A stretch of DNA of 64,000 bases from DASUTB01 sp036374835 (lineage in GTDB: Bacteria; Actinomycetota; Actinomycetes; Jiangellales; Jiangellaceae): assembly GCA_036374835.1 (NCBI GenBank), contig DASUTB010000005.1, forward strand, positions 1 to 64,000, given 5' to 3'. This document shows, piece after piece, positions 34,340-42,789 of the stretch (its first letter is position 1; the number at the start of each line of letters is the position of its first letter). The position numbers and the translations under genes were made by a program. The notes beneath the pieces were generated by a model. It made no database searches, had not been told where the DNA came from, and saw only the letters and a list, made by a program, of their open reading frames with translations.

Positions 34340-35650
34340 ATGACGCCGGCCGCTGCGCGTTTCGTGGTGATCGGTTGTGGCGTGCACGGCCTGTCCACAG
34401 CCTGGCACCTGGCGCGCAGGCTACGCGCCCGTGGGATGGACCCGGACGTGGTCGTCCTGGACAAGGCCGGCGTCGGCGCGGGTGCCTCCGGGGTGGCCTG
34501 CGGCGTGATCCGCAACAATTACTTCCAGCCGGCCATGCGGCGGCTGATGGCTCACTCGGTCAACCTCTGGGAGTCCGATCCCACCGCCTTCTCATATCAC
34601 CCGGTCGGCTATCTCCAACTGGGGCACGAGGCGATGCGCGCGGACGTGGAGCAGATCCACCACGAGCAGCAGGCGATCGGTTATCCGTCGACCCACATCG
34701 ACGGTGCGGCCGACTCGCGTGCCTACCTGGAAAAGCTGTTTCCGGACTGGCGGGCCGAGGGCATCGCCTGCGTCCTCCACGAGCATCGCGGTGGGTTCGC
34801 GAACAACCGCGCGTCGCTGCGCGGGCTGGCCGCCAAGGCCGAGGAGGCCGGCGCGAAGATCCTCACCGGAGTGCGGGTCACCGGGATCGACGCCGACACG
34901 CAGACGATCCGCACCGATCAGGGCCTGATCCGGTGCGAGCAGGTCGTCGTCGCAGCCGGTCCGTGGACCCGCGACCTGTGGGCCATGCTCGGGTTGCCCG
35001 ACGCGATCGAGATCCGTGGTCCGGACGGGGCGGTGCGCAACGCCCCGATGTGGACTTACTGGCTGGTCCAGGAGGGCACGTTGAAGATCGATCCCGAGTC
35101 GTTCACCGACGCGGCCGGACGACAGCCGCCGGTCGTGCATGTGGACACTGACGCGCCGCTGTACGACGAGGACGGCGAACTGGTCACGGACGATCCGTGG
35201 GGCATCTACTACAAACCGGACGCGAACTTCGGCGGCATCCAGGGTGGCAGCATGCCGCGCCGTATCGACTCGCCCGCAGCGGACGTGCAAGTCGATCCCT
35301 ACGGTCCGGAGCGGTCCGCTTACCGGACCGGCGCCGAGTTCGCCCGGCTCTGGACCGCCGCGCTGACGCATTGCCACGGCCAGCTTGCCGGAGCACGCAA
35401 TCTGTATTCGCCGGAGCCGTCGGGAGCGATCGGCTGCTTCACCCCGGACAGCTTTCCCGTCTTCGACCGGTTCGGCTTCGCGTATGTCATCGCCGACTCC
35501 AACCACGGCTACAAGATGATCGGAGTGGGTGCGCTGGTGGCTGACGAGCTGCTCGATGAGCCGCAGGATCTGCTCGAGCCGTTCCGCTTCGCCCGCTACG
35601 GCACCGGTGAGCTGCACCCGGCCAGCAACTCGCCGTTCCCGTGGAGCTGA
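34340..35650 (+). CDS. FAD-dependent amine oxidoreductase (DAO family)
   Basis: A 436-residue flavoprotein of the same fold as SoxB. The FAD motif FVVIGCGVHGLSTAWHLARRL is near the N-terminus; VGAGASGVACGVIRNNYFQPAM follows, and DSNHGYKMIGVGALVADELL near the end matches the DAO C-terminal motif. Between a sarcosine oxidase and a BHMT gene, the simplest role is oxidation of dimethylglycine to sarcosine, though it lacks the folate-binding domain of classical dimethylglycine dehydrogenase. Start ATG 34340 follows a GGGGGAGGG stretch. It is divergent from iclR. Confidence 0.82.
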   Translation: MTPAAARFVVIGCGVHGLSTAWHLARRLRARGMDPDVVVLDKAGVGAGASGVACGVIRNNYFQPAMRRLMAHSVNLWESDPTAFSYHPVGYLQLGHEAMRADVEQIHHEQQAIGYPSTHIDGAADSRAYLEKLFPDWRAEGIACVLHEHRGGFANNRASLRGLAAKAEEAGAKILTGVRVTGIDADTQTIRTDQGLIRCEQVVVAAGPWTRDLWAMLGLPDAIEIRGPDGAVRNAPMWTYWLVQEGTLKIDPESFTDAAGRQPPVVHVDTDAPLYDEDGELVTDDPWGIYYKPDANFGGIQGGSMPRRIDSPAADVQVDPYGPERSAYRTGAEFARLWTAALTHCHGQLAGARNLYSPEPSGAIGCFTPDSFPVFDRFGFAYVIADSNHGYKMIGVGALVADELLDEPQDLLEPFRFARYGTGELHPASNSPFPWS

Positions 35651-35710
35651 CCGTGTGTGAGCCAGCTTCCGGGTCGGGACGCCCGGCCACCCAACTCAGT
35701 AAGGATGAGC

Positions 35711-36775
35711 ATGGATCAACGTGATGGAAACAAGAGTCGCCAGGACGGGGCCGGCCTGCTCGACCGGCTGGCCGCCGGGCCGGTCGTCTGCGCCGAGGGT
35801 TACCTCTTCGAGCTCGAGCGGCGCGGCTACCTGCAGGCCGGTGCGTTCGTCCCGGAGGTGGTGCTCGAGCATCCCGAGCAGGTGTCCGCGCTGCACGAGC
35901 AGTTCGTGCACGCCGGCTCGGACGTCGTCGAGGCGTTCACCTACTACGCCCATCGGGAGAAACTGCGGCTGATCGGCCAGGAGCACCTGCTCGAGCCGAT
36001 GAACACGACGGCGCTGGCGCTGGCGAGGGAGGTCGCGAAGCGGCACGGAGCGTTGCTGGCCGGCAACGTCTGTAACACGAACATCTACGACCCGAGCGAC
36101 CCGGCCACCGGGGATCAGGTGCGGGCCATGTTCACCGAGCAGGTTCAATGGGCGGCCGACGCGGGCGTGGATTTCGTGATCGCCGAGACCATCCGTTACG
36201 TCGGCGAGGCCGAGATAGCGCTGGAGGCGATCCGTGCCGCTGACCTCCCGGCCGTCGTCACGCTGGTCGTCGACCGGGACGACCTGATGCGGGACGGTCC
36301 CCCGCTGATCGAAGCCGCCAAGCGGCTGGCCGGCGCCGGGGCGGACGTAGTGGGGCTGAACTGTGCGCGCGGCCCGGCGACCATGGCACCGCTGCTGGCC
36401 GGGCTGGTCGAGGCGCTGGACGTCCCGGTGGCTGCGCTTCCGGTGCCGTACCGGACCACGCCGGCCCAGCCGACCATGCAGTCGTTGACCGACCCCGCCG
36501 CACCGGACGACGGCAGGGCGTTCCCCACCGCGCTCGATCCGTTCACGTGCAACCGCTACGAGGTCGCCTCGTTCACCGCGCAAGCCGCGCAGGACGGCGT
36601 CCGGTACTTCGGTCTGTGCTGTGGCGCCGCCCCACACCATGTGCGGGCGATGGCCGAGGCGCTGGGACGCACGCCGCCGGCCAGCCGCTACTCGGCGGAC
36701 ATGTCCAAGCACGTCTACCTGGGTACCGACCCGGGCCTGGCCGCGCACAACCGCGAGTACCGCACGCGACTCTGA
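35711..36775 (+). CDS. Betaine/S-methylmethionine-type homocysteine S-methyltransferase
   Basis: A 354-residue zinc methyltransferase (Pfam S-methyl_trans). The zinc triad is visible as Cys in VVGLNCARGP and the adjacent CysCys in FGLCCGAAPHH, spaced as in betaine-homocysteine methyltransferase (BHMT). The N-terminal FVHAGSDVVEAFTYYAHREKL also fits BHMT. It would use glycine betaine to methylate homocysteine, giving dimethylglycine for the neighbouring oxidase. ATG 35711 is preferred over 35705 because AAGGA lies 7 nt upstream. It lies 60 bp after the oxidase gene. Confidence 0.86.
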   Translation: MDQRDGNKSRQDGAGLLDRLAAGPVVCAEGYLFELERRGYLQAGAFVPEVVLEHPEQVSALHEQFVHAGSDVVEAFTYYAHREKLRLIGQEHLLEPMNTTALALAREVAKRHGALLAGNVCNTNIYDPSDPATGDQVRAMFTEQVQWAADAGVDFVIAETIRYVGEAEIALEAIRAADLPAVVTLVVDRDDLMRDGPPLIEAAKRLAGAGADVVGLNCARGPATMAPLLAGLVEALDVPVAALPVPYRTTPAQPTMQSLTDPAAPDDGRAFPTALDPFTCNRYEVASFTAQAAQDGVRYFGLCCGAAPHHVRAMAEALGRTPPASRYSADMSKHVYLGTDPGLAAHNREYRTRL

Positions 36776-36799
36776 CCCCGGCACTATCACGGGCGCGGG

Positions 36800-38659
36800 T
36801 TAGAAGGCGGCTTCGTCGAGGTCCATCAGCGCGTTGTCGGTCGCCTCGGCGATCGAGCGCTCGGCGGTCAGCTTCGGCAGCACGGTGCGCGCGAAGAACT
36901 GCGCCGCGGCGATCTTGCCCTCGTAGAACGACCGGTCGGCCGGCCGTAGGTCGCCGTCGAGCTTGGTAAGCGCCACGGCGGCAGAGCGCAGCAGCAGCCA
37001 GCCGACGACGAGATCGCCGGCGGCGAGCAGCAGGCGGGTCGTGTTGAGGCCGACCTTGTAGATGTTGCGGATGTCGCCGTTCTCGGCTGCCGGGTCGGAC
37101 GACATCAGGTTCTGCACCATCGAGCCGAGCATCGCCTGGACGTCACCGAGCGCGGTCGCGAGCAGTTCGCGCTCTTCCTTGAGCCGGCCGCCGCCGATGT
37201 CGGCGTCGAGCGAAGCCTGGATCTGTTCGTTGATCCATCCGATGGCTCGGCCCTTGTCCTTGATGATCTTCCGGAAGAATAAGTCGAGACCCTGGATGGC
37301 CGTAGTGCCCTCGTACAGCGTGTCGATCTTCGCGTCCCGGACGTACTGCTCCAGCGGGTAGTCCTGGAGGAAGCCGGACCCGCCGAACGTCTGCAGCGAC
37401 TCCGAGCCGAGCAGCACCCACGAGCGCTCCGACCCGTAGCCCTTGACGATCGGCAGCAGCAGGTCGTTCACTCGTTCAGCCAGCTCATCGGTTTCGCCAG
37501 CGGCGGCCGCGGCCTGGACGCGGTCCTGCATCGTCGCGGTGTAGAGGACGAGCGCGCGCATGCCCTCGGCATGGGACTTCTGGGTCATGAGCGAGCGGCG
37601 TACGTCCGGATGGTTGACGATCGTCACCCGCGGAGCGGTCTTGTCGTCGGCCTGGGTCAGATCGGCGCCCTGGACGCGCTCCTTCGCGAACTCGAGTGCG
37701 TTGAGGTAGCCGGACGAGAGCGTGGCGATGGCCTTGGTGCCGACCATCATGCGGGCGAATTCGATGACCTGGAACATCTGCGCGATGCCGTCGTGGACTT
37801 CGCCTACGAGATATCCGACGGCGGGCTCGGCGTCCCCGAACGTCAGCTCGCACGTCGAGGAGACCTTCAGGCCCATCTTCTCCTCGACGTTGGTCGCATT
37901 GACGCCGTTGCGCTCACCGAGCTCGCCGGTCTCGAAGTCGAACTTGTACTTGGGCACGATGAACATCGACAGACCCTTGGTGCCCGGTCCACCGGCGCCC
38001 TCCACACCGGTGGGGCGCGCGAGTACCAGATGGATGATGTTCTCGGTGAGGTCATGCTCACCAGAGGTGATGAAGCGCTTCACGCCCTCGATGTGCCACG
38101 TGCCGTCCTCCTGCCGGTAGGCCTTGGTGCGGCCGGCGCCGACATCCGAACCGGCGTCCGGCTCGGTCAGCACCATCGTGGCGCCCCAACCCCGCTCGAG
38201 CATGATCTCGGCAATGCGCTTCTGCTCCGGTGTGCCGTTCTCCCATATCACGCGGGCGAAAGACGGTCCGGTCGCGTACATGTAGGCGGCGGCGTTGGAG
38301 CCGAGCACCATCTCCGCGGCCGCCCAGTACACCGACGGCGGTACGGGCGTGCCGTCCAACTCGGCCGGGGTGGCGAGTCGCCACAGTTCGGTGTCCATCA
38401 GCGCGCGGTACGACGTCTTGAACGCCTCCGGCACGGTGACCGTGCGCTCGGCGGCGTCGTACACGGGCGGATGACGGTCGGCCTCCTCATAGGAAGCGGC
38501 GAGATCCTCCCGAGCGAGGCGGTCGACCTCTTCGAGGATTGCCCGGGCGGCGTCGGCGTCGACGTGCTCGTACTGGCCGTGGCCGAGCAGGTCGCCGCGT
38601 TCGAGAACGTCGAACAGCAGGAACTCGATGTCGCGAAGGTTGGACTTGTAGTGACTCAT
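36800..38659 (-). CDS. Acyl-CoA dehydrogenase, large (about 600-residue) class
   Basis: A 619-residue FAD enzyme that introduces the alpha,beta double bond in an acyl-CoA. It has the three acyl-CoA dehydrogenase domains (substrate-loop motif MVLTEPDAGSDVGAG, the catalytic Glu in IDTLYEGTTAIQGLD) plus the C-terminal extra helical domain of the FadE5-like class, which usually takes long chains. It is monocistronic. Two copies of a palindrome-like operator lie just upstream (38689-38730), typical of TetR-controlled beta-oxidation genes. The neighbouring NmrA gene reads in the same direction. Confidence 0.9.
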   Translation of the reverse strand: MSHYKSNLRDIEFLLFDVLERGDLLGHGQYEHVDADAARAILEEVDRLAREDLAASYEEADRHPPVYDAAERTVTVPEAFKTSYRALMDTELWRLATPAELDGTPVPPSVYWAAAEMVLGSNAAAYMYATGPSFARVIWENGTPEQKRIAEIMLERGWGATMVLTEPDAGSDVGAGRTKAYRQEDGTWHIEGVKRFITSGEHDLTENIIHLVLARPTGVEGAGGPGTKGLSMFIVPKYKFDFETGELGERNGVNATNVEEKMGLKVSSTCELTFGDAEPAVGYLVGEVHDGIAQMFQVIEFARMMVGTKAIATLSSGYLNALEFAKERVQGADLTQADDKTAPRVTIVNHPDVRRSLMTQKSHAEGMRALVLYTATMQDRVQAAAAAGETDELAERVNDLLLPIVKGYGSERSWVLLGSESLQTFGGSGFLQDYPLEQYVRDAKIDTLYEGTTAIQGLDLFFRKIIKDKGRAIGWINEQIQASLDADIGGGRLKEERELLATALGDVQAMLGSMVQNLMSSDPAAENGDIRNIYKVGLNTTRLLLAAGDLVVGWLLLRSAAVALTKLDGDLRPADRSFYEGKIAAAQFFARTVLPKLTAERSIAEATDNALMDLDEAAF

Positions 38660-38688
38660 TCGGCGCTGCCTTTCAAGAACCGCGCTGT

Positions 38689-38730
38689 TACTCGTCGGTA
38701 ACTTAGATTATCCTACTCGGCGGTAACTTA
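38689..38730 (-). promoter_or_regulatory. Doubled TetR-type operator upstream of the acyl-CoA dehydrogenase
   Basis: TACTCGTCGGTAACTTA (38689-38705) and TACTCGGCGGTAACTTA (38714-38730) are 16/17 identical direct repeats 25 bp apart. The first core, TTACTCGTCGGTAA, has the TTAC-N6-GTAA form of fatty-acid-responsive TetR sites. Confidence 0.6.
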
Positions 38731-38765
38731 TGCAAGGCACGGTGGCAGCGCGGACATTCTCAAGA

Positions 38766-39581
38766 TCATTCTCTCTGGGCGGGTCCAGTAGTGGCGAGCC
38801 ACTCCGACCAGGTGGTGGTGCCCCGGATGCCGTCTTCCTGGCAGGTTTGCCGGCCGGCGGCCCGTACCATTCGTGCCGGCAAACGGAGCGGCAGGATACG
38901 CCGTCGGAGGCCGCGGGCAGCCTGGTACAGGCGGGCGAACTCCACCATGGAGGCGATTTGTGGGCCGCCGAAGTCGGGCCGGATCCCGCTCGGCCCGTCG
39001 TTCAGGCACGCGACCACGTGTTTCGCGAACTCGGCCGAATCGCAGGGTTGGGTCTCGATGTTGGCCGGCAAGGGCCAGACTCGTCGGCTGGCCATGGTGT
39101 CGAACATCCTGGCGAACAGCCAGTAGAACGCAGCCGCCGGCAGGATTGACCAGGGCACCGAGCCTGCACGAACCAGGTCCTCCGCTGCTGCCTTGACCCG
39201 CATGTACGGCAATCGGGATTGCTGAACACCGATGATCGAGATGTGCAGGAAGTGCTCGACGTGGCCCTTGCTGGCCTCGGCCAGTAGCAATCGCGTCCCG
39301 TCGATGTCCACATCAGACGGGCTGCCCGCGAAGTCACGCACCCGCAGCATCCCGTGTTGCGCAGCCGGAGAGTTCGTCGCCGCATGCACCACCATGTCGG
39401 CTCCGGCCACTGCATCGGCGACACCCTCACCGGTTCCGAGGTCGCCTTTGATCCACTCCACCTCGGGATCCTGGCCGGGGTTGCGAGCCAAGACCCTCAC
39501 CCGCCTGCCTTCGTCCTTGAGCAACTGCACGACGTCCCTGCCCAGATGGCCGGTTCCGCCGGTCACCAATACTGTCTTCAT
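38766..39581 (-). CDS. NmrA-like NAD(P)-binding protein
   Basis: A 271-residue atypical short-chain-dehydrogenase-like protein. The Gly-rich nucleotide motif is VLVTGGTGHLGRDVVQLLK. There is no clear Ser-Tyr-Lys catalytic triad: YMRVKAAAEDLV keeps the Tyr-x3-Lys spacing but the Ser is uncertain. Such proteins act as redox sensors or as NAD(P)H-dependent reductases. ATG 39581 has AAGGGTGAG upstream; a GTG codon earlier is possible. Its stop is 36 bp from the acyl-CoA dehydrogenase operators, so read-through could reach that gene. Confidence 0.82.
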   Translation of the reverse strand: MKTVLVTGGTGHLGRDVVQLLKDEGRRVRVLARNPGQDPEVEWIKGDLGTGEGVADAVAGADMVVHAATNSPAAQHGMLRVRDFAGSPSDVDIDGTRLLLAEASKGHVEHFLHISIIGVQQSRLPYMRVKAAAEDLVRAGSVPWSILPAAAFYWLFARMFDTMASRRVWPLPANIETQPCDSAEFAKHVVACLNDGPSGIRPDFGGPQIASMVEFARLYQAARGLRRRILPLRLPARMVRAAGRQTCQEDGIRGTTTWSEWLATTGPAQRE

Positions 39582-39707
39582 CACAACTCACCCTTCGATC
39601 GGTGTGCGCTACCCCTCCGACGGAGCGGCATTGCCCGTTGTGACAGAGCCGAATCACTCGGCGCGATCTGCTCGCGGCAAGTGCGGCCGTGCGCTCCTCC
39701 GGCTGCC

Positions 39708-41180
39708 CTACCAGCCGCGCTGGCGACGCTTGACCTCCAGCCGCGTCGGCCCGACCATGCGTGGTCGCATGAAGCGCCGTTCAGCCCGGTTCAGCTCGCG
39801 CCGGACCGGCTGCGCGGTGATCTCGCCGACAAGAACACCTGCGGCCAAGGCAATGCCGATCGCGGTGGCTTCGATCAGTGCAAAGAGGCCCGCGGCGGTG
39901 AAGCCGGCGTTCAGTTCCAACAGCGCCCGATAGATCGTCAGGCCGGGAAGCAGAATCACCATTCCTGGCACCACCACGACGAGCGGCGGAGCGTGGAGGC
40001 GCAACGCGACGATGTGCCCCGCGAGCCCGACGACCACCGCTGCCACCGCAGCCGACAACGGGGCGGCGCCCGCGGACTCCTGCATCGCGTACCAGACGAT
40101 GAAGCTGAGCCCGCCGATCGCTGCGCAGGGTGCGAGCAATCGCCGAGGAGTCTGGTAGGCGAGCGCGAAGCTGGCCGCGCCGATGCCGGCCGCAATCGTG
40201 CGTACCGGCACTTCAGCCACGGTGGTGGCGGCCGTCGGCGGTGCGACGTGCATGGTGATGTCCCACTGCTCTACGATCAACAGCGCAAACACCACTCCAC
40301 CGATGATTCCGCCGGTCATGAGCACGACTTCCATGATGCGAGCGGCCGCCGTCACCAGGAATCCGGTAAGCGCATCCTGCAGCGTCGAGACGATCCCCAA
40401 CCCGGCGAGCAGCACGATGATGCCGCCGGCGACGACCAGCGACGGCCGGAAGTCCGTGTTCAAAGCCGTTAAACCGGCGGCGATGAGGCCGACGACGAGG
40501 CCACCGACGAACTGAAGATAAAAGTCGGGCCAGCCATGCCGGCGCAGGAACCTGCCCAGTTGATCGACAATGACCGTGGACGCGAACGCGACTATAGCGA
40601 TCACGAGCGATCCGCCGAGCACGTTGGTGGCTGACGCGGCGAGCATGCCCCACCCGGCTGAGACCATCCAGCGTGGGTAGTACGGCTTGAGGGACTCGAT
40701 CTCTCCGAGCCGAACGGCCGCCTCGCGGCGTGAAAGGTCGTTGTCGACAAGATCGACGACGAGGTTGTGGACCATCGCGACCCGGGCGTAGTTGGCCGAG
40801 CGGTGCCGGACGACGCGGACCTGGGTGACGGGCGGCCCGTCGTCGCGGATGAGCGTCACGGTGACCGCACTGAAGCTGATGTCGACTTCGGTCCGGGGCA
40901 CGCCGAACGCGTTCGCCGCAGCGATGACGGCGGCTTCGACATCACTTGTCGCCGCGCCACTGCTGACGAGAACGTCACCGAGGCGAAGCAGCAGGTCGGC
41001 GATGCGATGTATCTCCGCATCGTGAGCCGCCGGCGCGTCAGAACGCCGTGCGTAGCGGCGCAGCACAGCTTGTGCCCCGGCTCCCGCCGGTGTTGGAGGA
41101 GGAGTGTTGTTGATCTTACGAGTCGAGCCTCTTGTCGGGTCCGGCTCCGTACCGTCTCGGCGGCGTGGACGCAGTCTCAC
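39708..41180 (-). CDS. Threonine/serine exporter family protein (ThrE-like)
   Basis: A 490-residue integral membrane protein with an N-terminal cytosolic domain (VLVSSGAATSDVEAAVIAAANAFGV, VRHRSANYARVAMVHNLVVDL) and about ten membrane helices. ThrE of corynebacteria exports L-threonine and L-serine; the whole-length match to that architecture supports the call, substrate inferred. The frame opens with GTG 41180, where TAAATA lies 6 nt upstream; the first about 30 residues are Arg/Pro-rich and may be over-called. The tRNA-Lys gene follows divergently. Confidence 0.85.
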   Translation of the reverse strand: MRLRPRRRDGTEPDPTRGSTRKINNTPPPTPAGAGAQAVLRRYARRSDAPAAHDAEIHRIADLLLRLGDVLVSSGAATSDVEAAVIAAANAFGVPRTEVDISFSAVTVTLIRDDGPPVTQVRVVRHRSANYARVAMVHNLVVDLVDNDLSRREAAVRLGEIESLKPYYPRWMVSAGWGMLAASATNVLGGSLVIAIVAFASTVIVDQLGRFLRRHGWPDFYLQFVGGLVVGLIAAGLTALNTDFRPSLVVAGGIIVLLAGLGIVSTLQDALTGFLVTAAARIMEVVLMTGGIIGGVVFALLIVEQWDITMHVAPPTAATTVAEVPVRTIAAGIGAASFALAYQTPRRLLAPCAAIGGLSFIVWYAMQESAGAAPLSAAVAAVVVGLAGHIVALRLHAPPLVVVVPGMVILLPGLTIYRALLELNAGFTAAGLFALIEATAIGIALAAGVLVGEITAQPVRRELNRAERRFMRPRMVGPTRLEVKRRQRGW

Positions 41181-41286
41181 GACCCATATTTACCAAATCG
41201 CAACCTCAAACTTCGAACTGGTTTCGGCGTCCGCCCGCTGAGGCCGGGCACGGGTGCCGTTCAAGATCACATCGAGGGTTGTCCGG

Positions 41287-41292
41287 TACGCT
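41287..41292 (+). promoter_or_regulatory. -10 box of the tRNA-Lys gene
   Basis: TACGCT lies 9 nt before the tRNA 5' end. A convincing -35 is not visible. Confidence 0.4.
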
Positions 41293-41301
41293 GTGCACGC
41301 G

Positions 41302-41374
41302 GGGCCGCTAGCTCAATTGGCAGAGCTGTGGACTTTTAATCCATAGGTTCGGGGTTCGAGTCCCCGGCGGCCCA
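41302..41374 (+). tRNA. tRNA-Lys (anticodon TTT)
   Basis: A full cloverleaf can be drawn: acceptor stem GGGCCGC/GCGGCCC, D stem GCTC/GAGC, anticodon stem GTGGA/TCCAT with loop CTTTTAA (anticodon TTT), 5-nt variable loop, T stem CGGGG/CCCCG with loop TTCGAGT. The discriminator is A and the CCA end is not encoded. It lies upstream of a small island of toxin-antitoxin genes. Confidence 0.96.
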
Positions 41375-41392
41375 CAGGCCCACAGGCCCACC
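41369..41392. repeat. Three tandem 8-bp units running out of the tRNA 3' end
   Basis: GGCCCACA, GGCCCACA and GGCCCACC follow each other; the first begins inside the tRNA acceptor stem. Such duplications at tRNA 3' ends can be scars of site-specific integration, but slippage would also do it. 41393-41595 holds nothing else recognisable. Confidence 0.6.
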
Positions 41393-41595
41393 TCTCACCT
41401 GCACAAATGTCGACGGACAGTGGGTGATCTTTGACCCCGCCCTCTCCAGTTGCCTACATTTCGTGCCACAAACCATGTCAGGCTCGAACCGTTGAATCCT
41501 TGGGTATCGACGACGCCTGCGGCGACGCCTTGGCATCGAGAGCTACTTGACACCGCTAGCGCACGAACGGTGGCTTGCTGGCGTACGCGAAGCGG

Positions 41596-41883
41596 TTACG
41601 CGGCGCGTTTGACCAGGCGTAGGTCGGCTGAGAGGGCGTTGGCGATGCGTTGGAGGGTGCGGACGGTCGGGCTGGTGGAGCCGCGTTCGATACGGCTGAT
41701 ATCGGCCTGGTTCATGCCGCATCGGGCGGCGAGCTCGGCTTGGGTGAGCCCGTGCTGTTCGCGGAGTTCGATAACCTGCATGGCGATGTTGTAGGCCGCT
41801 TCGAACACCGCTTGCTGCTGCAGCTCCTCGGGAGACATGCGGGCGCGGTGTGGCGCAATGAGCTCTTCGTAGCTGCGTGCCAT
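41596..41883 (-). CDS. XRE/HigA-type antitoxin
   Basis: A 95-residue protein with a C-terminal helix-turn-helix (REQHGLTQAELAARCGMNQADISRIERG) and an N-terminal helical arm that could bind the toxin. It lies downstream of the toxin gene (gap 46 bp), the toxin-first order of HigBA and related modules. It probably represses the pair. Codon use is slightly less GC-rich than in the surrounding housekeeping genes. Confidence 0.84.
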   Translation of the reverse strand: MARSYEELIAPHRARMSPEELQQQAVFEAAYNIAMQVIELREQHGLTQAELAARCGMNQADISRIERGSTSPTVRTLQRIANALSADLRLVKRAA

Positions 41884-41929
41884 TGCGGGTCACCTCCACC
41901 AACCAGTATGGGTAATTTCCTATGCGTCG

Positions 41930-42400
41930 TCAACGGCCGTGACGCGGCGTGTCCCGGCGCTGCCGTTTCTGCTGGCGTTGGCGTTCTTTGAACTCGACAA
42001 GCAGGGCCCGTGCTCGGGCGATCTCACGCTGTTGCCGTTTCTCCTTCGGGTCGGCGCCTTTGTCGTAGCCGCCGAGCAGTAGGACGATCTTGTTGCCGTG
42101 GAAGTGGACGAAGATGCGCAGCAGGATCTTCTCCCGCTTCCCCGACCCGGCCGGATCCTGGTTGCCGAACATGTGGGTGATCTCTTCGGCGTCGTGCCGG
42201 ACCCGGAACTCGTGTAGTCCGTTGCCCAGCGCCTTGAGCCATTCGGTGCCCGCCAGATCGATCCCCCGGGCGGCCAGTACCTGTTTCATCGCCGCGTTCA
42301 CCGCTGCGAGCTTGAAGCCTGACAAGCCGCCGAGGAAACGGTCGAACGGGACGGTGCCGTCCTTGGTCTCGTACACCTCCAGGGTCCACACCGCCGCCAT
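41930..42400 (-). CDS. RelE/HigB-like toxin (phage Gp49-like family)
   Basis: A 156-residue protein; the core (WTLEVYETKDGTVPFDRFL ... EWLKALGNGLHEFRVRH ... EKILLRIFVHFHGNKIVLLLGGYDKG) fits RelE-superfamily mRNA interferases of the HigB/Gp49 type. The C-terminal about 35 residues are extremely Arg/Lys/Gln-rich, as in nucleic-acid-binding tails. ATG 42400 is chosen because homology starts there; the frame is open upstream to 42487. Its pair is the XRE gene just downstream. Confidence 0.82.
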   Translation of the reverse strand: MAAVWTLEVYETKDGTVPFDRFLGGLSGFKLAAVNAAMKQVLAARGIDLAGTEWLKALGNGLHEFRVRHDAEEITHMFGNQDPAGSGKREKILLRIFVHFHGNKIVLLLGGYDKGADPKEKRQQREIARARALLVEFKERQRQQKRQRRDTPRHGR

Positions 42401-42548
42401 GGTACGGCGATCATGATCTCGGTCAAATGCATTACGCCGATCTTGCGTAGCCCAACCGTCGCCGCGATCTGAGGGTCCGCGTGGCACAGTTTGTGGCTTG
42501 AAATAGGGCGGGACTTTGGTGCATGGCTAAAGGCTGCTTGCATTGTGC

Positions 42549-42554
42549 TAGCAT
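42549..42554 (+). promoter_or_regulatory. Leaderless -10 box of the second vapBC-type module
   Basis: TAGCAT lies 7 nt before the antitoxin ATG at 42562. It falls within TGCTAGCA, an 8-bp palindrome that could be the antitoxin's operator. Confidence 0.5.
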
Positions 42555-42561
42555 CGCTTCT

Positions 42562-42789
42562 ATGACGACGCTGTACATCCGGGACGTGGACGAGACGGTG
42601 GCCAACACGTTGAAGGAACGTGCTTCGGCTGCGGGTATGTCATTGTCCGCATATGTCGCCCGAGAACTAGAGACCCTCGCATCGCGCCCCACCAACGCTG
42701 AGATCGTCCAGCGGCTCAAGGCCAGGGACCGTTCTACGGGGCCGTCAACCGCCGATATCGTGCAGACGGTGCAAGATAGCCGCAGATGA
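42562..42789 (+). CDS. Antitoxin of a VapBC-type module (ribbon-helix-helix)
   Basis: A 75-residue protein. MTTLYIRDVDETVANTLKERASAAGMSLSAYVARELE is a typical CopG/FitA-like ribbon-helix-helix, and the C-terminus (TGPSTADIVQTVQDSRR) is the toxin-binding tail. ATG 42562 is placed by the -10 box 7 nt upstream; an in-frame ATG at 42523 lies upstream of that box. It overlaps the toxin gene by 4 bp (ATGA). Confidence 0.86.
   Translation: MTTLYIRDVDETVANTLKERASAAGMSLSAYVARELETLASRPTNAEIVQRLKARDRSTGPSTADIVQTVQDSRR

Noticed and set aside
35651..35710. A riboswitch or attenuator before the BHMT-type gene
   Set aside because: Only 60 bp separate it from the oxidase stop, with no conserved aptamer-like structure; ordinary operon spacing explains it.
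37571..38701. A 376-codon open frame on the plus strand
   Set aside because: Antisense to the acyl-CoA dehydrogenase, whose full-length homology and catalytic Glu are clear; no family match for the plus-strand product.
41336..41536. A 66-codon minus-strand frame overlapping the tRNA
   Set aside because: Its C-terminus is simply the antisense of the tRNA-Lys gene; such products are a known annotation artefact.
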